A DNA stretch of 64,000 bases, taken from positions 186,001-250,000 of the forward strand of contig NZ_BMMH01000009.1 of the NCBI RefSeq assembly GCF_014645735.1, read 5' to 3'. The notes below the pieces were generated by a model. It had not been told where the DNA came from, did not search any database, and was given only the letters and a program-made list of their open reading frames with translations. Numbering within the stretch: the first letter of the stretch is position 1; every line of letters begins with the position of its first letter. Shown here piece after piece: positions 40,420-49,452 of this stretch. The position numbers were made by a program, and so were the translations under genes. This DNA comes from Nocardia jinanensis (GTDB taxonomy: Bacteria; Actinomycetota; Actinomycetes; Mycobacteriales; Mycobacteriaceae).

Positions 40420-41823
40420 ATGACCCGCATCGCAATCATCGGCGGCGGACCGGCCGGTTACGAGGCAGCGCTGGTCGCGGCCCAGCACGGGGCGCAGGTG
40501 GTGCTGATCGATTCCGACGGTATCGGCGGGGCGTGTGTGCTCTGGGATTGCGTGCCGTCGAAAACCTTCATCGCTTCCACCGGTGTGCGGACCGATCTGC
40601 GGCGTGCCCGGAACCTGGGTATCACACTCGATCCCAGTCAGGCCGAGGTGCGGTTGCCGGAGGTCAACGAGCGGGTGAAGGCGCTGGCGTTGGCGCAGTC
40701 CTCGGATATCCGGTCGAAGTTGCAGGCGGCGGGGGTGCGGGTGCTGCCGGGGAAGGGCCGCTTGGCGGGCCCGGGGTCGGGCCGGTCGGCGCACCGGGTC
40801 TCGGTGTCGTTTCCGGATTCGACGGAAGAGATCGTCGAGGCCGAGGTGGTACTGATCGCGACCGGTGCCTCGCCGCGGGTACTGCCCGGTGCCGAACCGG
40901 ACGGGGAGCGGATCCTGAACTGGCGTCAGCTCTACGATCTGGCGGAGTTGCCGGAGACCTTGGTGGTGGTCGGTTCCGGTGTGACCGGCGCTGAATTCGT
41001 TTCCGCGTACACGGAAATGGGTGTGCGGGTGATCCTGGTGTCGAGCCGGGATCGGGTGCTGCCGGGTGAGGACGCCGATGCCGCGCTGGTGCTGGAGGAC
41101 GCCTTCGCCGAACGCGGTGTGGAGCTGGTGAAGCACGCCCGAGCCGACAAGGTCGAGCGCACGGGCGATTCGGTAGTGGTCACCTTGTCCGACGGCCGCA
41201 CCGTCTCGGGGTCGCATGCGCTGATGACCGTCGGCTCCACTCCGAACACCGGTGATCTGGGCCTGGAACAGGCCGGTATCGAACTCGATCGCGGCGGATA
41301 CCTGCGGGTGGACCGGGTATCGCGGACCGCGGTGCCCGGTATCTACGCGGCGGGGGACTGCACGGGACTGTTGCCGCTGGCGTCGGTGGCCGCCATGCAG
41401 GGCCGGATCGCCATGTACCACGCGCTGGGTGAAGGGGTCAGCCCGATCCGGCTCAAAACGGTGGCCTCGGCGGTGTTCACCCGCCCGGAGATCGCGACGG
41501 TGGGAGTGAGCCAGACCGCGATCGACGACGGCGAGGTGCCGGCGCGCACGGTGATGCTGCCGCTCAACACCAATCCGCGGGCGAAGATGTCGGGACTGCG
41601 CCGCGGCTTCGTCAAGATCTTCTGCCGGCCGGCGACGGGTGTGGTGATCGGTGGTGTGGTCGTCGCGCCGATCGCCTCGGAGCTGATCCTGCCGATCGCG
41701 CTCGCGGTACAGAACAACCTGACGGTCAACGATCTGGCGCAGACCTTTTCGGTATATCCGTCGCTCACCGGATCGGTTATGGAAGCGGCGCGCCAGCTCA
41801 TGCGCCACGATGATTTGGGATAG
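40420..41823 (+). CDS. lpdA: NAD(P)H-quinone dehydrogenase, LpdA type
   Basis: Flavoprotein disulfide reductase family member of 467 residues. FAD site IAIIGGGPAGYEAALVAAQHG (about 4-24), redox-loop Cys pair in GGACVLWDCVPSK (C-x4-C), NAD(P)-binding VVVGSGVTGAEFVSAYTEMG and second FAD strand GIYAAGDCTG. The C-terminal His-Glu dyad needed by true lipoamide dehydrogenases (HAHPTLSE) is replaced by VYPSLTGS, so dihydrolipoamide oxidation is unlikely; this is known for M. tuberculosis LpdA (Rv3303c), which reduces quinones. The ATG at 40420 with AGGGGAA upstream is chosen over a longer frame. Confidence 0.92.
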   Translation: MTRIAIIGGGPAGYEAALVAAQHGAQVVLIDSDGIGGACVLWDCVPSKTFIASTGVRTDLRRARNLGITLDPSQAEVRLPEVNERVKALALAQSSDIRSKLQAAGVRVLPGKGRLAGPGSGRSAHRVSVSFPDSTEEIVEAEVVLIATGASPRVLPGAEPDGERILNWRQLYDLAELPETLVVVGSGVTGAEFVSAYTEMGVRVILVSSRDRVLPGEDADAALVLEDAFAERGVELVKHARADKVERTGDSVVVTLSDGRTVSGSHALMTVGSTPNTGDLGLEQAGIELDRGGYLRVDRVSRTAVPGIYAAGDCTGLLPLASVAAMQGRIAMYHALGEGVSPIRLKTVASAVFTRPEIATVGVSQTAIDDGEVPARTVMLPLNTNPRAKMSGLRRGFVKIFCRPATGVVIGGVVVAPIASELILPIALAVQNNLTVNDLAQTFSVYPSLTGSVMEAARQLMRHDDLG

Positions 41824-42120
41824 GAAAAGGCGCGAAGTTCCTGGATGCGTCATTGCTTTTTAATTGGTTCGTCACCCGTGAGTGTTCCTGCCGGTGGTGA
41901 GTTTTCGCCACATTGCCGGAACTGCTCGAGTATGGTTCACTTCCCAGGCAGAGATGCGATCGACGGGCGGTCGCGAGGTTTGGTGCCGGGGGGTTCGTCC
42001 TTTCGGACTCGGACAGCGAGGCCCACTGCGGGTCCCCCGCTGGAGTTCGTGTCTCGGATGAGACGGAACTGGGTGTGGACCGCAGGTGGAGCCGCATCCG
42101 GGAAAGGGATTGGGCGAATA

Positions 42121-43146
42121 GTGAAACATCGTAAGCCGAACCGGGTGGGCCGGGCGGTGGCGAGCACTTCGCTGCCTCTTGCGACTGCCGCGGCCATGGC
42201 CATTTTCGCGTCGCCGGCGGGGGCCGTTCCGAGCGATCAGCCGGCTACACCGACGACACCGGCGCCTGCGCCTTCGCAGCCGGGCACCAATGAACAGCAG
42301 AACGGTCCGGAGACCACTCCGAGCCAGCCGGGTGTGCAGAACAACGAGGAGCAGCCGGGGAGCAGCCCCACGCCGAGCCCGAGCCAGCCCGGTGTCACGA
42401 CCCCGGAGAAAGACGGCCAGAACGATCAGGGCCTGACCGGACCGACCCAGCCGGGTGTCACCACTCCGCGTGTGGCTCCGCTGCCGGTGCCGGGTCAGCC
42501 CGCCCCGGCGCAGCCGGCCATCTCGCCGAATACGCCGCAGGGTCAACAGCCGCCCGCGAAGCCGGGTGACGCCCCGGCCGTCGCGCCGGGCACCGACGGT
42601 GAGAACGCGCAGCCCGGTGCCCCGCAGACCGATACCCTGATCGAGCCGCAGAGCCCGCAGTGGCAGGCGCCGAGTCTCGACGAGGCGCCGGTGGCGCCGG
42701 TCGTCGAGATGCAGGGTCCGCATATGGAGATCGGTGCGGCGGTCGACGGTGGTGCGCTGGCTCCGGGGCATTTCGCCAACACTCACCACTTCTCCAACCA
42801 GTCCGGCTATGTCGGTACCGCCGGTTTCCGTACCCCCACGGGTACGGGCGAGGCCGGTATCTCGGTGGAATTCGTCGACGAGAACACCATCAACGTCTCG
42901 ACGTTCACCGGTGGTAACGGGCTGCCGGACAACCGGCTCGATCATGTCATCGACACCACTGCGGTGAACACGGCGAAGGCCGCGGTCGAACATTGGATCG
43001 TCCAGCAGCCGGGCGGCGCCGCCGCGCTGGATGCCGCGGCCAAGATTCCGCCGCCGCCGCCGTTGCTGCCGCCGGGCAACTACCCGGAGCAGGGGTTGAA
43101 CCTCGGTGGCGTGAATACCCAGTGGGGTGGTTCACTCCAGTACTGA
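42121..43146 (+). CDS. Secreted proline-rich protein of unknown function
   Basis: Exported protein of 341 residues. The signal peptide (1-36) ends ASPAGAV. Residues about 37-195 are a Pro/Gln/Thr/Gly-rich low-complexity region with QPGV recurring in PSQPGVQ, PSQPGVTTP and PTQPGVTTP; such stretches typically span the cell wall. A folded C-terminal domain follows (FANTHHFSNQSGYVGTAGFR, then GISVEFVDENTINVSTFTGG), with a Pro-rich stretch and NTQWGGSLQY at the end. GTG 42121 is the only start fitting the signal peptide. The next gene encodes another Pro-rich envelope protein, 73 bp later, probably in the same operon. Confidence 0.72.
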   Translation: MKHRKPNRVGRAVASTSLPLATAAAMAIFASPAGAVPSDQPATPTTPAPAPSQPGTNEQQNGPETTPSQPGVQNNEEQPGSSPTPSPSQPGVTTPEKDGQNDQGLTGPTQPGVTTPRVAPLPVPGQPAPAQPAISPNTPQGQQPPAKPGDAPAVAPGTDGENAQPGAPQTDTLIEPQSPQWQAPSLDEAPVAPVVEMQGPHMEIGAAVDGGALAPGHFANTHHFSNQSGYVGTAGFRTPTGTGEAGISVEFVDENTINVSTFTGGNGLPDNRLDHVIDTTAVNTAKAAVEHWIVQQPGGAAALDAAAKIPPPPPLLPPGNYPEQGLNLGGVNTQWGGSLQY

Positions 43147-43219
43147 AGCGAGTGAAATCTTGCTGGGTGGGGCGGTCGTACACGGCCGCCCCACCCGCGT
43201 GTCTCGGAAGGGATGGGCT

Positions 43220-44326
43220 GTGACCGGCGAGGGCGAAGGTAGAGAGCGTGAACCCGACCGGGCGGATTTCGGACCTCCCACCGGCGAGTTCGGTCCGCCG
43301 GTGTCGGAGTTCGGTCCGCCGACGGGTGAGCTACCGGTGCCGGGCTGGAAGCCGACTCCGCGCCCGGAGGATTCCGGGCTGACATGGCGGCCGGCCGGTG
43401 GCTCGGGAACCTCGGCTCCTGTTCCTCCGCCTGTTCCGCCACCGCCGCCGCAGTATCGTGCCCCGGACAGTTCCACTCCGGTGCAGCGGCCTGCTCCGGC
43501 CGATTCCCGCCCGGTGCAGCGGCCTGCTCCCGGCGCACCTGATCCGGACTCGACCACGGTCCGTCATCAGATCCCGCCGGAACCGACTGCGCGCGATACT
43601 TCCGAGCGTGCCCAGGAGCCGGATCAGGCCACGGTCCGCCACCAGACGGGACCGGACCTGCGCTGGCCGTCGCCGAACCAGCCGAACCAGTCCGGTGGGA
43701 CCGATCCGGCCGCGGCTTCGACGCGGCCCCGGCCGGGTGGTTTGTCCTGGGACAGCGATCCGATCGCGCAGCGGCTCACCCCGCAGTCGGTGGCCGGTGC
43801 GCTGTCGCAGAAACCACGCCGCAAGGTCCCGGTCGGCAGGATCGTGACGGTGGTCGCGGTGTTGATCGCTGTGGTCGCGGTAGGGGTGGCGATCGTCGAA
43901 GTGAGTGGCGGTGACGATGAACCGTCGGCACCTCCGGTCGCCGATTCCGCGCTGAGCTGCCCCGCGAGCGAAGAGGACGGGGTCATCGTCGGTGACGGGG
44001 TCGGGGATACGACCAGCGGCGCGGGGGCCGTTCTCGGATTCCAGCACCAGTTCTATGTGGAGCGCAGCGGTGTCGGGGCCCGTCAGTTCGTCGCGCCGGA
44101 TTCGCCCGCCATCTCGAGCGCGGAGACGATCCAGGACGCGATCGACACGCATATCCCGGCGGGTACCGAGCATTGCGTGCGGATCACCGAGCGGGCACCG
44201 GCCTCTTTCGACGTCGATCTCACCGAATTGCAGCCGAGCGGTAAAAAGACTGTGTACAAGCAGACGGTGACCACGGTGGATCGGGACGGCAAAACCGTGC
44301 TGTGGGTGATCGCGGACCGGCGCTGA
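43220..44326 (+). CDS. Proline-rich single-pass membrane protein with extracytoplasmic domain
   Basis: 368 residues without a recognised enzyme motif. The N-terminal 200 residues are cytoplasmic and low-complexity: FGPPTGEFGPPVSEFGPPTG near the start, then PVQRPAP twice and TVRHQ twice. One transmembrane helix (IVTVVAVLIAVVAVGVAIVE, about 213-232) is followed by about 130 residues outside, with a Cys pair (LSCPASEEDG, EHCVRITER) that could form a disulfide. GTG 43220 is preceded by GGAAGGGA. The layout (long disordered inner part, small outer domain) resembles kinase substrates or scaffold proteins of the mycobacterial envelope, but this is inference. Confidence 0.65.
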   Translation: MTGEGEGREREPDRADFGPPTGEFGPPVSEFGPPTGELPVPGWKPTPRPEDSGLTWRPAGGSGTSAPVPPPVPPPPPQYRAPDSSTPVQRPAPADSRPVQRPAPGAPDPDSTTVRHQIPPEPTARDTSERAQEPDQATVRHQTGPDLRWPSPNQPNQSGGTDPAAASTRPRPGGLSWDSDPIAQRLTPQSVAGALSQKPRRKVPVGRIVTVVAVLIAVVAVGVAIVEVSGGDDEPSAPPVADSALSCPASEEDGVIVGDGVGDTTSGAGAVLGFQHQFYVERSGVGARQFVAPDSPAISSAETIQDAIDTHIPAGTEHCVRITERAPASFDVDLTELQPSGKKTVYKQTVTTVDRDGKTVLWVIADRR

Positions 44327-44341
44327 TCCCAGTATGTGAAA

Positions 44342-44360
44342 TCACCATGCCAAATGGTGA
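44342..44360. promoter_or_regulatory. Inverted repeat TCACCAT-N5-ATGGTGA
   Basis: A perfect 7-bp inverted repeat with 5-bp spacer lies 16 bp after the preceding stop and 51 bp before the aminotransferase start, in AT-rich DNA (AAATGGTGAAAATT). It could be a weak terminator, but the AT-rich arms fit a repressor site for the downstream gene better. Confidence 0.4.
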
Positions 44361-44410
44361 AAATTCGTGGGATGATCGGGTGAACTACCTGGTAATTCCC
44401 CGGAGGCCCC

Positions 44411-45616
44411 ATGTCGCACTACGAACCGCCGCTGGCCGGCAAGCTGGCCGGCCTCACCAGCTCAGCAATTCGTGATCTGCTGAAGCTCACCGCCGATCCG
44501 AATATCGTGAGCCTGGCCGGAGGTCTGCCCGACGCCGAACTCATGCCCGGTGCGCGGATCGCCGCCGCCGCCGAATCGGCACTGCGCGACAGCGCCGCGC
44601 TCCAGTACACCGAGTCCCCGGGGTGGGGCCCGTTGCGTGAGGTACTGGCCGGCCGGGAATCGGACCGGCTCGGGCGCCGGGTCGATATCGCCGAGGTCTT
44701 CGTGACCCACGGTTCGCAGCAGGCGCTGTCGCTGCTCGCGGAAGTGCTGCTGGACCCGGGTGCGCTGGTGGTGGTCGAGGACCCTGCCTACGTCGGCGCT
44801 CTACAGGTGTTCCGGGCGGCCGGGGCTCGGATAGTCGCGGTACCACTGGACGACGAGGGGCTGCGGGTGGACCTGCTCGCGGATCTGATCGCGGGTGGGG
44901 AACGACCGGCCGTCGTGCACACCGTGAGCAATTTCCACAATCCGGGCGGGGTGACCATGAGTCCGGGTCGCCGGCAGGCGCTGGCGGCGCTGGCCGAGGA
45001 ACACGGGTTCTGGGTGATCGAGGACGATCCGTACGGCGAACTGTGGTTCGACCGGCCCGCGCCCGCGCCGGTGGCCTCGTATGCGAAGTCGGTGATCCGG
45101 CTGTCCTCGGCATCGAAGATCATCGCGCCCACGCTGCGGGTGGGCTGGATGGTGGCTCCGGACCGGGTGTGCCGGGCCGTGGAACTGCTGAAACAGGGCG
45201 CCGACCTGTGCGGTTCGGCATTGACCCAGCAGATCGCGGCTGATCTGCTCACCGATACCGCCTGGCTCGCCGGTCATATCGAGACCGTCCGCGGTGTGTA
45301 CGCGGTGCGCGCCAAGGCCCTGGTCGAGGCCGCGCGGGACAACTTCGGCGATACGTTGCGCTGTTCGGCGGCTTCCGGAGGCATGTTCGTCTGGGCCGAG
45401 TTCACCGACGGCACTGATACCGCCGAGTTGCTGCCCCGGGCGCTCGACGCCGGTGTGGCCTTCGTACCGGGCCGGGCGTTCGCGGTGCGCAAGCCCTACG
45501 CGAACGCCATGCGGATGTGTTTCACCACCGCCGCGCCGGAAGTGCTCACCGAGGCGATGTCTCGGTTGGCCGTGGCCGCCGGGCACCGGGTACCGGTTCA
45601 ATCCGCCCAGTTGTAG
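44411..45616 (+). CDS. PLP-dependent aminotransferase, class I/II (LysN/ARO8-like)
   Basis: Fold-type I aminotransferase of 401 residues. Marks are VSLAGGLPDAELMP near the start, YVGALQVFRAAGARIVAVPL, the PLP-contact Asn-Pro in HTVSNFHNPGGV, the Asp/Tyr of VIEDDPYGELWF, the Schiff-base Lys in LSSASKIIAPTLRVGW (about residue 237) and the C-terminal MRMCFTT with the carboxylate-binding Arg. The closest family is 2-aminoadipate/aromatic aminotransferases, related to MocR C-terminal domains, but there is no HTH domain here. Its stop overlaps that of convergent glpK by 19 bp. Confidence 0.88.
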   Translation: MSHYEPPLAGKLAGLTSSAIRDLLKLTADPNIVSLAGGLPDAELMPGARIAAAAESALRDSAALQYTESPGWGPLREVLAGRESDRLGRRVDIAEVFVTHGSQQALSLLAEVLLDPGALVVVEDPAYVGALQVFRAAGARIVAVPLDDEGLRVDLLADLIAGGERPAVVHTVSNFHNPGGVTMSPGRRQALAALAEEHGFWVIEDDPYGELWFDRPAPAPVASYAKSVIRLSSASKIIAPTLRVGWMVAPDRVCRAVELLKQGADLCGSALTQQIAADLLTDTAWLAGHIETVRGVYAVRAKALVEAARDNFGDTLRCSAASGGMFVWAEFTDGTDTAELLPRALDAGVAFVPGRAFAVRKPYANAMRMCFTTAAPEVLTEAMSRLAVAAGHRVPVQSAQL

Positions 45617-47094
45617 GTGCGTTCGACCGCCTTGTTCCAGTCGCCGAGCCGGGAATCGCGTTCGGCGGCGGACATGGTGGGGGTCCAGGTTTTGTCCGCG
45701 GTCCAATTGGCCCGGATATCGTCGGTACCCGACCAGTATCCGACCGCCAGCCCGGCCGCGTACGCGGCCCCGAGCGCCGTGGTCTCGTTGACTTGCGGGC
45801 GCACGACCGGTAGGTCGAGGATATCGGCCTGGAACTGCATGAGCAGGTCGTTCTCGACCATCCCGCCGTCGACCTTGAGCGCGGTCGCCTCCAGATCCAG
45901 CGACCGGGCTTCGGCGTCGGCGCGCATGGCGTCCATCACTTCGCGGGTCTGGAAGGCGGTCGACTCCAGGATCGCGCGGGCGAGATGGGCCTTGGTGACG
46001 AACCGGGTGAGACCGGCGATCACCCCGCGGGCGTCGGGCCGCCAGCGTGGGGCGAACAGACCGGAGAAGGCCGGGACTATGTACGCGCCGCCGTTATCGT
46101 CCACTGTGCGCGCGAGGTCTTCGATCTCCGCGGCCGCGGAGATGATGCCGAGATTGTCCCGGAACCACTGCACGAGGGCGCCGGTGACTGCGATCGACCC
46201 CTCCAGCGCGTACACCGGCGGCTGTTCGCCGAGCCGGTAGCAGACCGTGGTGAGCAGGCCGTGCTCGCTGAATACGGGGGTGGTGCCGGTGTTGAGCAGC
46301 ATGAAGTTGCCGGTGCCGTAGGTGTTCTTGGCCTCGCCCGGAGCCAGGCACGCCTGGCCGAACATCGCGGCCTGCTGGTCGCCGAGGATGCCCGCGACCG
46401 GCACCCCTGCCAGCGGGCCCGCGCCGATCTCCGCGTAGATCTCCGAGGAGCTCCGGATCTCCGGAAGTATCGCGATGGGCACCCCGATCTCCGCGCAGAT
46501 CCGCTCATCCCAGGCGAGCGCGCGCAGATCCATCAGCAGGGTGCGCGAAGCGTTGGTGACATCGGTGATGTGCCGGCCGGTCAGCTTCCACAGCAACCAG
46601 CTGTCCACGGTGCCGAAACACAGCTCGCCGGCCTCGGCGCGCTCCCGAGCACCCGGCACGGTGTCCAGGATCCAGCGCACTTTGGGCCCGGAGAAGTAGG
46701 TGGACAGCGGTAGTCCGGTGCGTTCGGCGTAGCGCGCCGCGCCGGACGTCCCGGCGAGTTCGGTGCACAGGCGGTCGGTGCGGGTGTCCTGCCAGACGAT
46801 GGCGTTGTGCACGGGCCGTCCGGTGTCGCGTTCCCAGACGACGGTGGTCTCGCGTTGATTGGTGACACCGACCGCCGCGATATCGGCGGCGGTGATCCCC
46901 GCCTCGTCCAGGACCGCGCCGAGGACGAATTCGGTATTGCGCCACAGCGTTTCCGGATCGTGTTCGACCCAGCCCGGTTTCGGGAAGATCTGATCGTGCT
47001 CGCGCTGGGCCACGCCCGCGATTTTTCCCTCCCGGTCGAACAGTATGCATCTGCTCGAGGTCGTGCCCTGGTCGATGGCGGCCACATAGCGCAT
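45598..47094 (-). CDS. glpK: Glycerol kinase
   Basis: Phosphorylates glycerol to glycerol 3-phosphate. The 498 residues show the N-terminal phosphate loop AIDQGTTSSRCILFD, glycerol contacts VTNQRETTVVWERDTGRPVH (about 79-98), the FGGY signatures GNFMLLNTGTT and YIVPAFSGLFAPRW (about 328-341), and DGGMVENDLLMQFQADIL. It is divergent from glpD (293 bp between starts), forming a complete glycerol-to-DHAP route. No glycerol facilitator gene is visible nearby. Confidence 0.97.
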   Translation of the reverse strand: MRYVAAIDQGTTSSRCILFDREGKIAGVAQREHDQIFPKPGWVEHDPETLWRNTEFVLGAVLDEAGITAADIAAVGVTNQRETTVVWERDTGRPVHNAIVWQDTRTDRLCTELAGTSGAARYAERTGLPLSTYFSGPKVRWILDTVPGARERAEAGELCFGTVDSWLLWKLTGRHITDVTNASRTLLMDLRALAWDERICAEIGVPIAILPEIRSSSEIYAEIGAGPLAGVPVAGILGDQQAAMFGQACLAPGEAKNTYGTGNFMLLNTGTTPVFSEHGLLTTVCYRLGEQPPVYALEGSIAVTGALVQWFRDNLGIISAAAEIEDLARTVDDNGGAYIVPAFSGLFAPRWRPDARGVIAGLTRFVTKAHLARAILESTAFQTREVMDAMRADAEARSLDLEATALKVDGGMVENDLLMQFQADILDLPVVRPQVNETTALGAAYAAGLAVGYWSGTDDIRANWTADKTWTPTMSAAERDSRLGDWNKAVERTYNWAD

Positions 47095-47387
47095 GGCAGG
47101 AGGCTAGCGTAATCCGGTACGGCGGTGACTGCCGTCTCCTCGTGACGGCGCACCGTGTTTTTCCGCCTACGCTGTAGATCGGAAGCGGGAATCCACAGCT
47201 GAACTCAGTCGATCGCGTACTCCAGGAGTCGAACCGATGATGCGATACTGCGATACTGCGATACCTCCGCCTTCGCTGCGGCCTCCGCGGATCGTATGTA
47301 TCTGTTTCGAGGGAGGACAGTGATGCGATACCTCCGCCTTCGCTGCGGCCTCCGCGAATCGTATGAACCTGCGCTGAAGGAGGGACG
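47095..47387. other. glpK-glpD divergent region with tandem repeats and leader ORF
   Basis: The 293 bp hold TGCGATAC three times in tandem (47241-47264), two copies of a 42-bp repeat (47257-47298 and 47324-47365) and a small ORF ending on the glpD start. The left 140 bp, next to glpK, show no clear structure apart from promoter space. Confidence 0.6.
47257..47365 (+). repeat. Duplicated 42-bp unit in the glpD leader
   Basis: TGCGATACCTCCGCCTTCGC and the following 22 bases (ending ATCGTATG) occur at 47257-47298 and 47324-47365 (period 67) with one difference. The ATACCTCCGCCT..CGCT start and CGGCC..CGCG middle resemble the left part of family B repeats, whose tandem pair upstream of lpdA has period 68, but the TAGGCT end is not present. 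Confidence 0.65.
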
Positions 47388-47391
47388 ATGA
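47323..47391 (+). CDS. Possible 22-residue leader peptide coupled to glpD
   Basis: ATG 47323 is preceded by GAGGGAGGAC (47309-47318). The frame reads MRYLRLRCGLRESYEPALKE then GR and stops at TGA 47389-47391, overlapping the glpD ATG (ATGA). Most of it is the second copy of the 42-bp repeat. Translational coupling of glpD to this ORF is plausible; the peptide itself probably has no function. Confidence 0.35.
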   Translation: MRYLRLRCGLRESYEPALKEGR

Positions 47392-49121
47392 CCATTCAGT
47401 CGGGATCTCAATTTCTCGGGCCGGACCAGCGCCGCGCGGCATGGGACCGCCTGGGCAAGGAAAATTTCGATGTGGTGGTGGTCGGCGGCGGGGTCGTCGG
47501 GGCCGGAATCGCGCTCGACGCGGCCACCCGGGGACTGCGGGTGGCGCTGGTGGAGGCGCGGGATCTGGCGTCGGGAACGTCGAGCCGGTCGTCCAAGATG
47601 TTCCACGGGGGCCTGCGGTACCTGGAACAGCTCGAATTCGGGCTGGTTCGCGAGGCGCTGAAGGAACGCGAACTGTCCATGTCGCGGCTCGCGCCGCATC
47701 TGGTGAAACCGCTGCGCTTCCTCTATCCGCTCACCCGGCGCGCGTGGGAGCGGCCCTATGTCGCGGCGGGACTGTTCCTCTACGACACCATGGGGGGCTC
47801 GAAGTCCGTTCCAGGGCAGCGGCATCTGAGTCGGCACGGTGCACTGCGGCTGGCTCCCGGCTTGCGGCGCACCTCGATGGTCGGCGGGATCAGCTACTAC
47901 GACACGGTCGTCGACGACGCCCGCCACACCATGACCGTCGCCCGCACCGCGGCCCACTACGGCGCGGTGATCCGCACCTCCACCCAGGTGGTGGGATTTC
48001 TGCGGGAGGCCGACCGGGTGGTCGGCGTGCAGATACGCGACAGCGAAGACGGGACCACCGGTGAAGTCCGGGGCCATGTGGTGATCAACGCGGCCGGAGT
48101 GTGGACCGACGAGGTGCAGGCGCTGTCACAGCAGCGGGGCCGGTTCCATGTGCGGGCGTCCAAGGGCGTGCACATCGTGGTCCCGCGTGACCGGATCGTC
48201 AGCGACGCCGCGATCATCCTGCGGACCGCCACCTCGGTGTTGTTCGTGATCCCGTGGGGTGCGCACTGGATCGTCGGCACCACCGATACCGAATGGAACC
48301 TCGACCTGGCCCACCCCGCCGCCACCAAGGCCGATATCGACTACCTGCTGGAGCGGGTGAACGAGGTATTGGTCACTCCGCTCACCCATGCCGATATCGA
48401 CGGTGTGTACGCGGGTCTGCGGCCGCTGCTGGCCGGGGAGAGCGACGAGACCTCGAAGCTCTCGCGTGAGCACGCGGTCGCGCGGATCGCGCCGGGACTG
48501 GTGGCGATAGCGGGTGGGAAGTACACGACCTACCGGGTGATGGCCTACGACGCGGTGGACGAGGCCGCCCAGGACATCCCGGCCCGGGTATCTCCCTCGA
48601 TCACCGAGAAGGTGCCGCTGCTGGGTGCCGACGGATACTTCGCGCTGGTCAACCAGACCGTGCAGCTGGCCGAGGAGTACGGGGTGCACCCGTACCGGGT
48701 GAAACATCTGCTGGACCGCTACGGCTCGCTGATCGACGAGGTCATGGCGCTGGCCGCGGACCGGCCCGATCTCAAGCAACCGATTGCCGCGGCCCCCTCC
48801 TATCTCAGGGTGGAAGCGGTCTACGCGGTGGCCGCGGAGGGCGCGTTGCATCTGGACGATGTGCTCGCGCGACGCACCCGGATCTCCATCGAATACCCAC
48901 ACCGCGGCGCCGAATGCGCCGACGAGGTCGCCGGGCTCATCGGCCCGGTGCTCGGCTGGAGCGACGCGGAAACCGATCGGGAGATCCGCACCTATCTCGC
49001 CCGGGTGGACGCCGAGGTCAGGTCCCAGACCCAGCCCGACGACACCTCGGCCGACGCATTGCGTATCGCCGCACCGGAACCACGACCGGAGATCCTGGAA
49101 CCGGTGCCCTCCGACGGCTGA
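47388..49121 (+). CDS. glpD: FAD-dependent glycerol-3-phosphate dehydrogenase
   Basis: Oxidises glycerol 3-phosphate to DHAP and passes electrons to the quinone pool at the membrane. The 577 residues contain the FAD fold FDVVVVGGGVVGAGIALDAA (about 25-44), the substrate-side SSRSSKMFHGGLRYLEQLEF (about 67-86), the family pattern LLYPLTRRAWERP-like segment at about 108-124, and HWIVGTTDTEWN before AGGKYTTYRVMAYDAVD. The C-terminal helical cap domain is complete. AAGGAGGG at 47378-47385 gives a strong start. It corresponds to glpD2 (Rv3302c) in the M. tuberculosis order. Confidence 0.96.
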   Translation: MTIQSGSQFLGPDQRRAAWDRLGKENFDVVVVGGGVVGAGIALDAATRGLRVALVEARDLASGTSSRSSKMFHGGLRYLEQLEFGLVREALKERELSMSRLAPHLVKPLRFLYPLTRRAWERPYVAAGLFLYDTMGGSKSVPGQRHLSRHGALRLAPGLRRTSMVGGISYYDTVVDDARHTMTVARTAAHYGAVIRTSTQVVGFLREADRVVGVQIRDSEDGTTGEVRGHVVINAAGVWTDEVQALSQQRGRFHVRASKGVHIVVPRDRIVSDAAIILRTATSVLFVIPWGAHWIVGTTDTEWNLDLAHPAATKADIDYLLERVNEVLVTPLTHADIDGVYAGLRPLLAGESDETSKLSREHAVARIAPGLVAIAGGKYTTYRVMAYDAVDEAAQDIPARVSPSITEKVPLLGADGYFALVNQTVQLAEEYGVHPYRVKHLLDRYGSLIDEVMALAADRPDLKQPIAAAPSYLRVEAVYAVAAEGALHLDDVLARRTRISIEYPHRGAECADEVAGLIGPVLGWSDAETDREIRTYLARVDAEVRSQTQPDDTSADALRIAAPEPRPEILEPVPSDG

Positions 49122-49153
49122 ACCGTTCCGCGCCGGCGCCGCGCCACGGTTCA
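49119..49153. terminator. Bidirectional hairpin between glpD and a small membrane protein gene
   Basis: TGAACCGT (49119-49126) pairs with ACGGTTCA (49146-49153), with a GC-rich inner part (GCGCCGGCGC). It overlaps both stop codons of the two convergent genes, so it can serve as terminator in either direction. Confidence 0.6.
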
Positions 49154-49339
49154 GTGAACGGCGGGGTTGTGGTTCGGAGTCGTGGTGGTCGCCGGGCCGA
49201 GCGGTACGGGGTCCGGTGCCGGCGGCGTCGCGGCGGGATGCAGCAGGAAGTAGCAGAACACCGCGGTGGCCACTATTGCCAGCACCGCGGAGAGCAACTT
49301 GCCGGTGACGGCGGCCAAGTGGACGGTTCGGGCGTTCAT
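49151..49339 (-). CDS. Small single-pass membrane protein
   Basis: 62 residues: a short basic-neutral start (MNARTVHLAAVTGK), one hydrophobic helix (LLSAVLAIVATAVFCYFLL, about 15-33), and a Pro/Thr-rich tail ending TTTTPNHNPAVH that would lie outside the membrane. ATG 49339 has AGCAGG 7 nt before it. Convergent with glpD and downstream of nei on the same strand (113 bp). Function unknown; proteins like this are common and unnamed in Nocardia. Confidence 0.5.
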   Translation of the reverse strand: MNARTVHLAAVTGKLLSAVLAIVATAVFCYFLLHPAATPPAPDPVPLGPATTTTPNHNPAVH

Positions 49340-49452
49340 GGGACCTGCTTCCGGTGCGGTACCCGTGTGTCGTCGGAAAGCGGCCGAACATTACTGCGCT
49401 CATGGCGCCCGTCACAGACATGGCAGCGGCCGGTAGGCGCCAGCGTACGGGT

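Noticed and set aside
47241..47365. Short repeats near glpD considered as a CRISPR array
   Set aside because: Only two 42-bp copies with a 25-bp gap and an unrelated 8-bp triplet; there are no regular spacers and no cas genes in the window.
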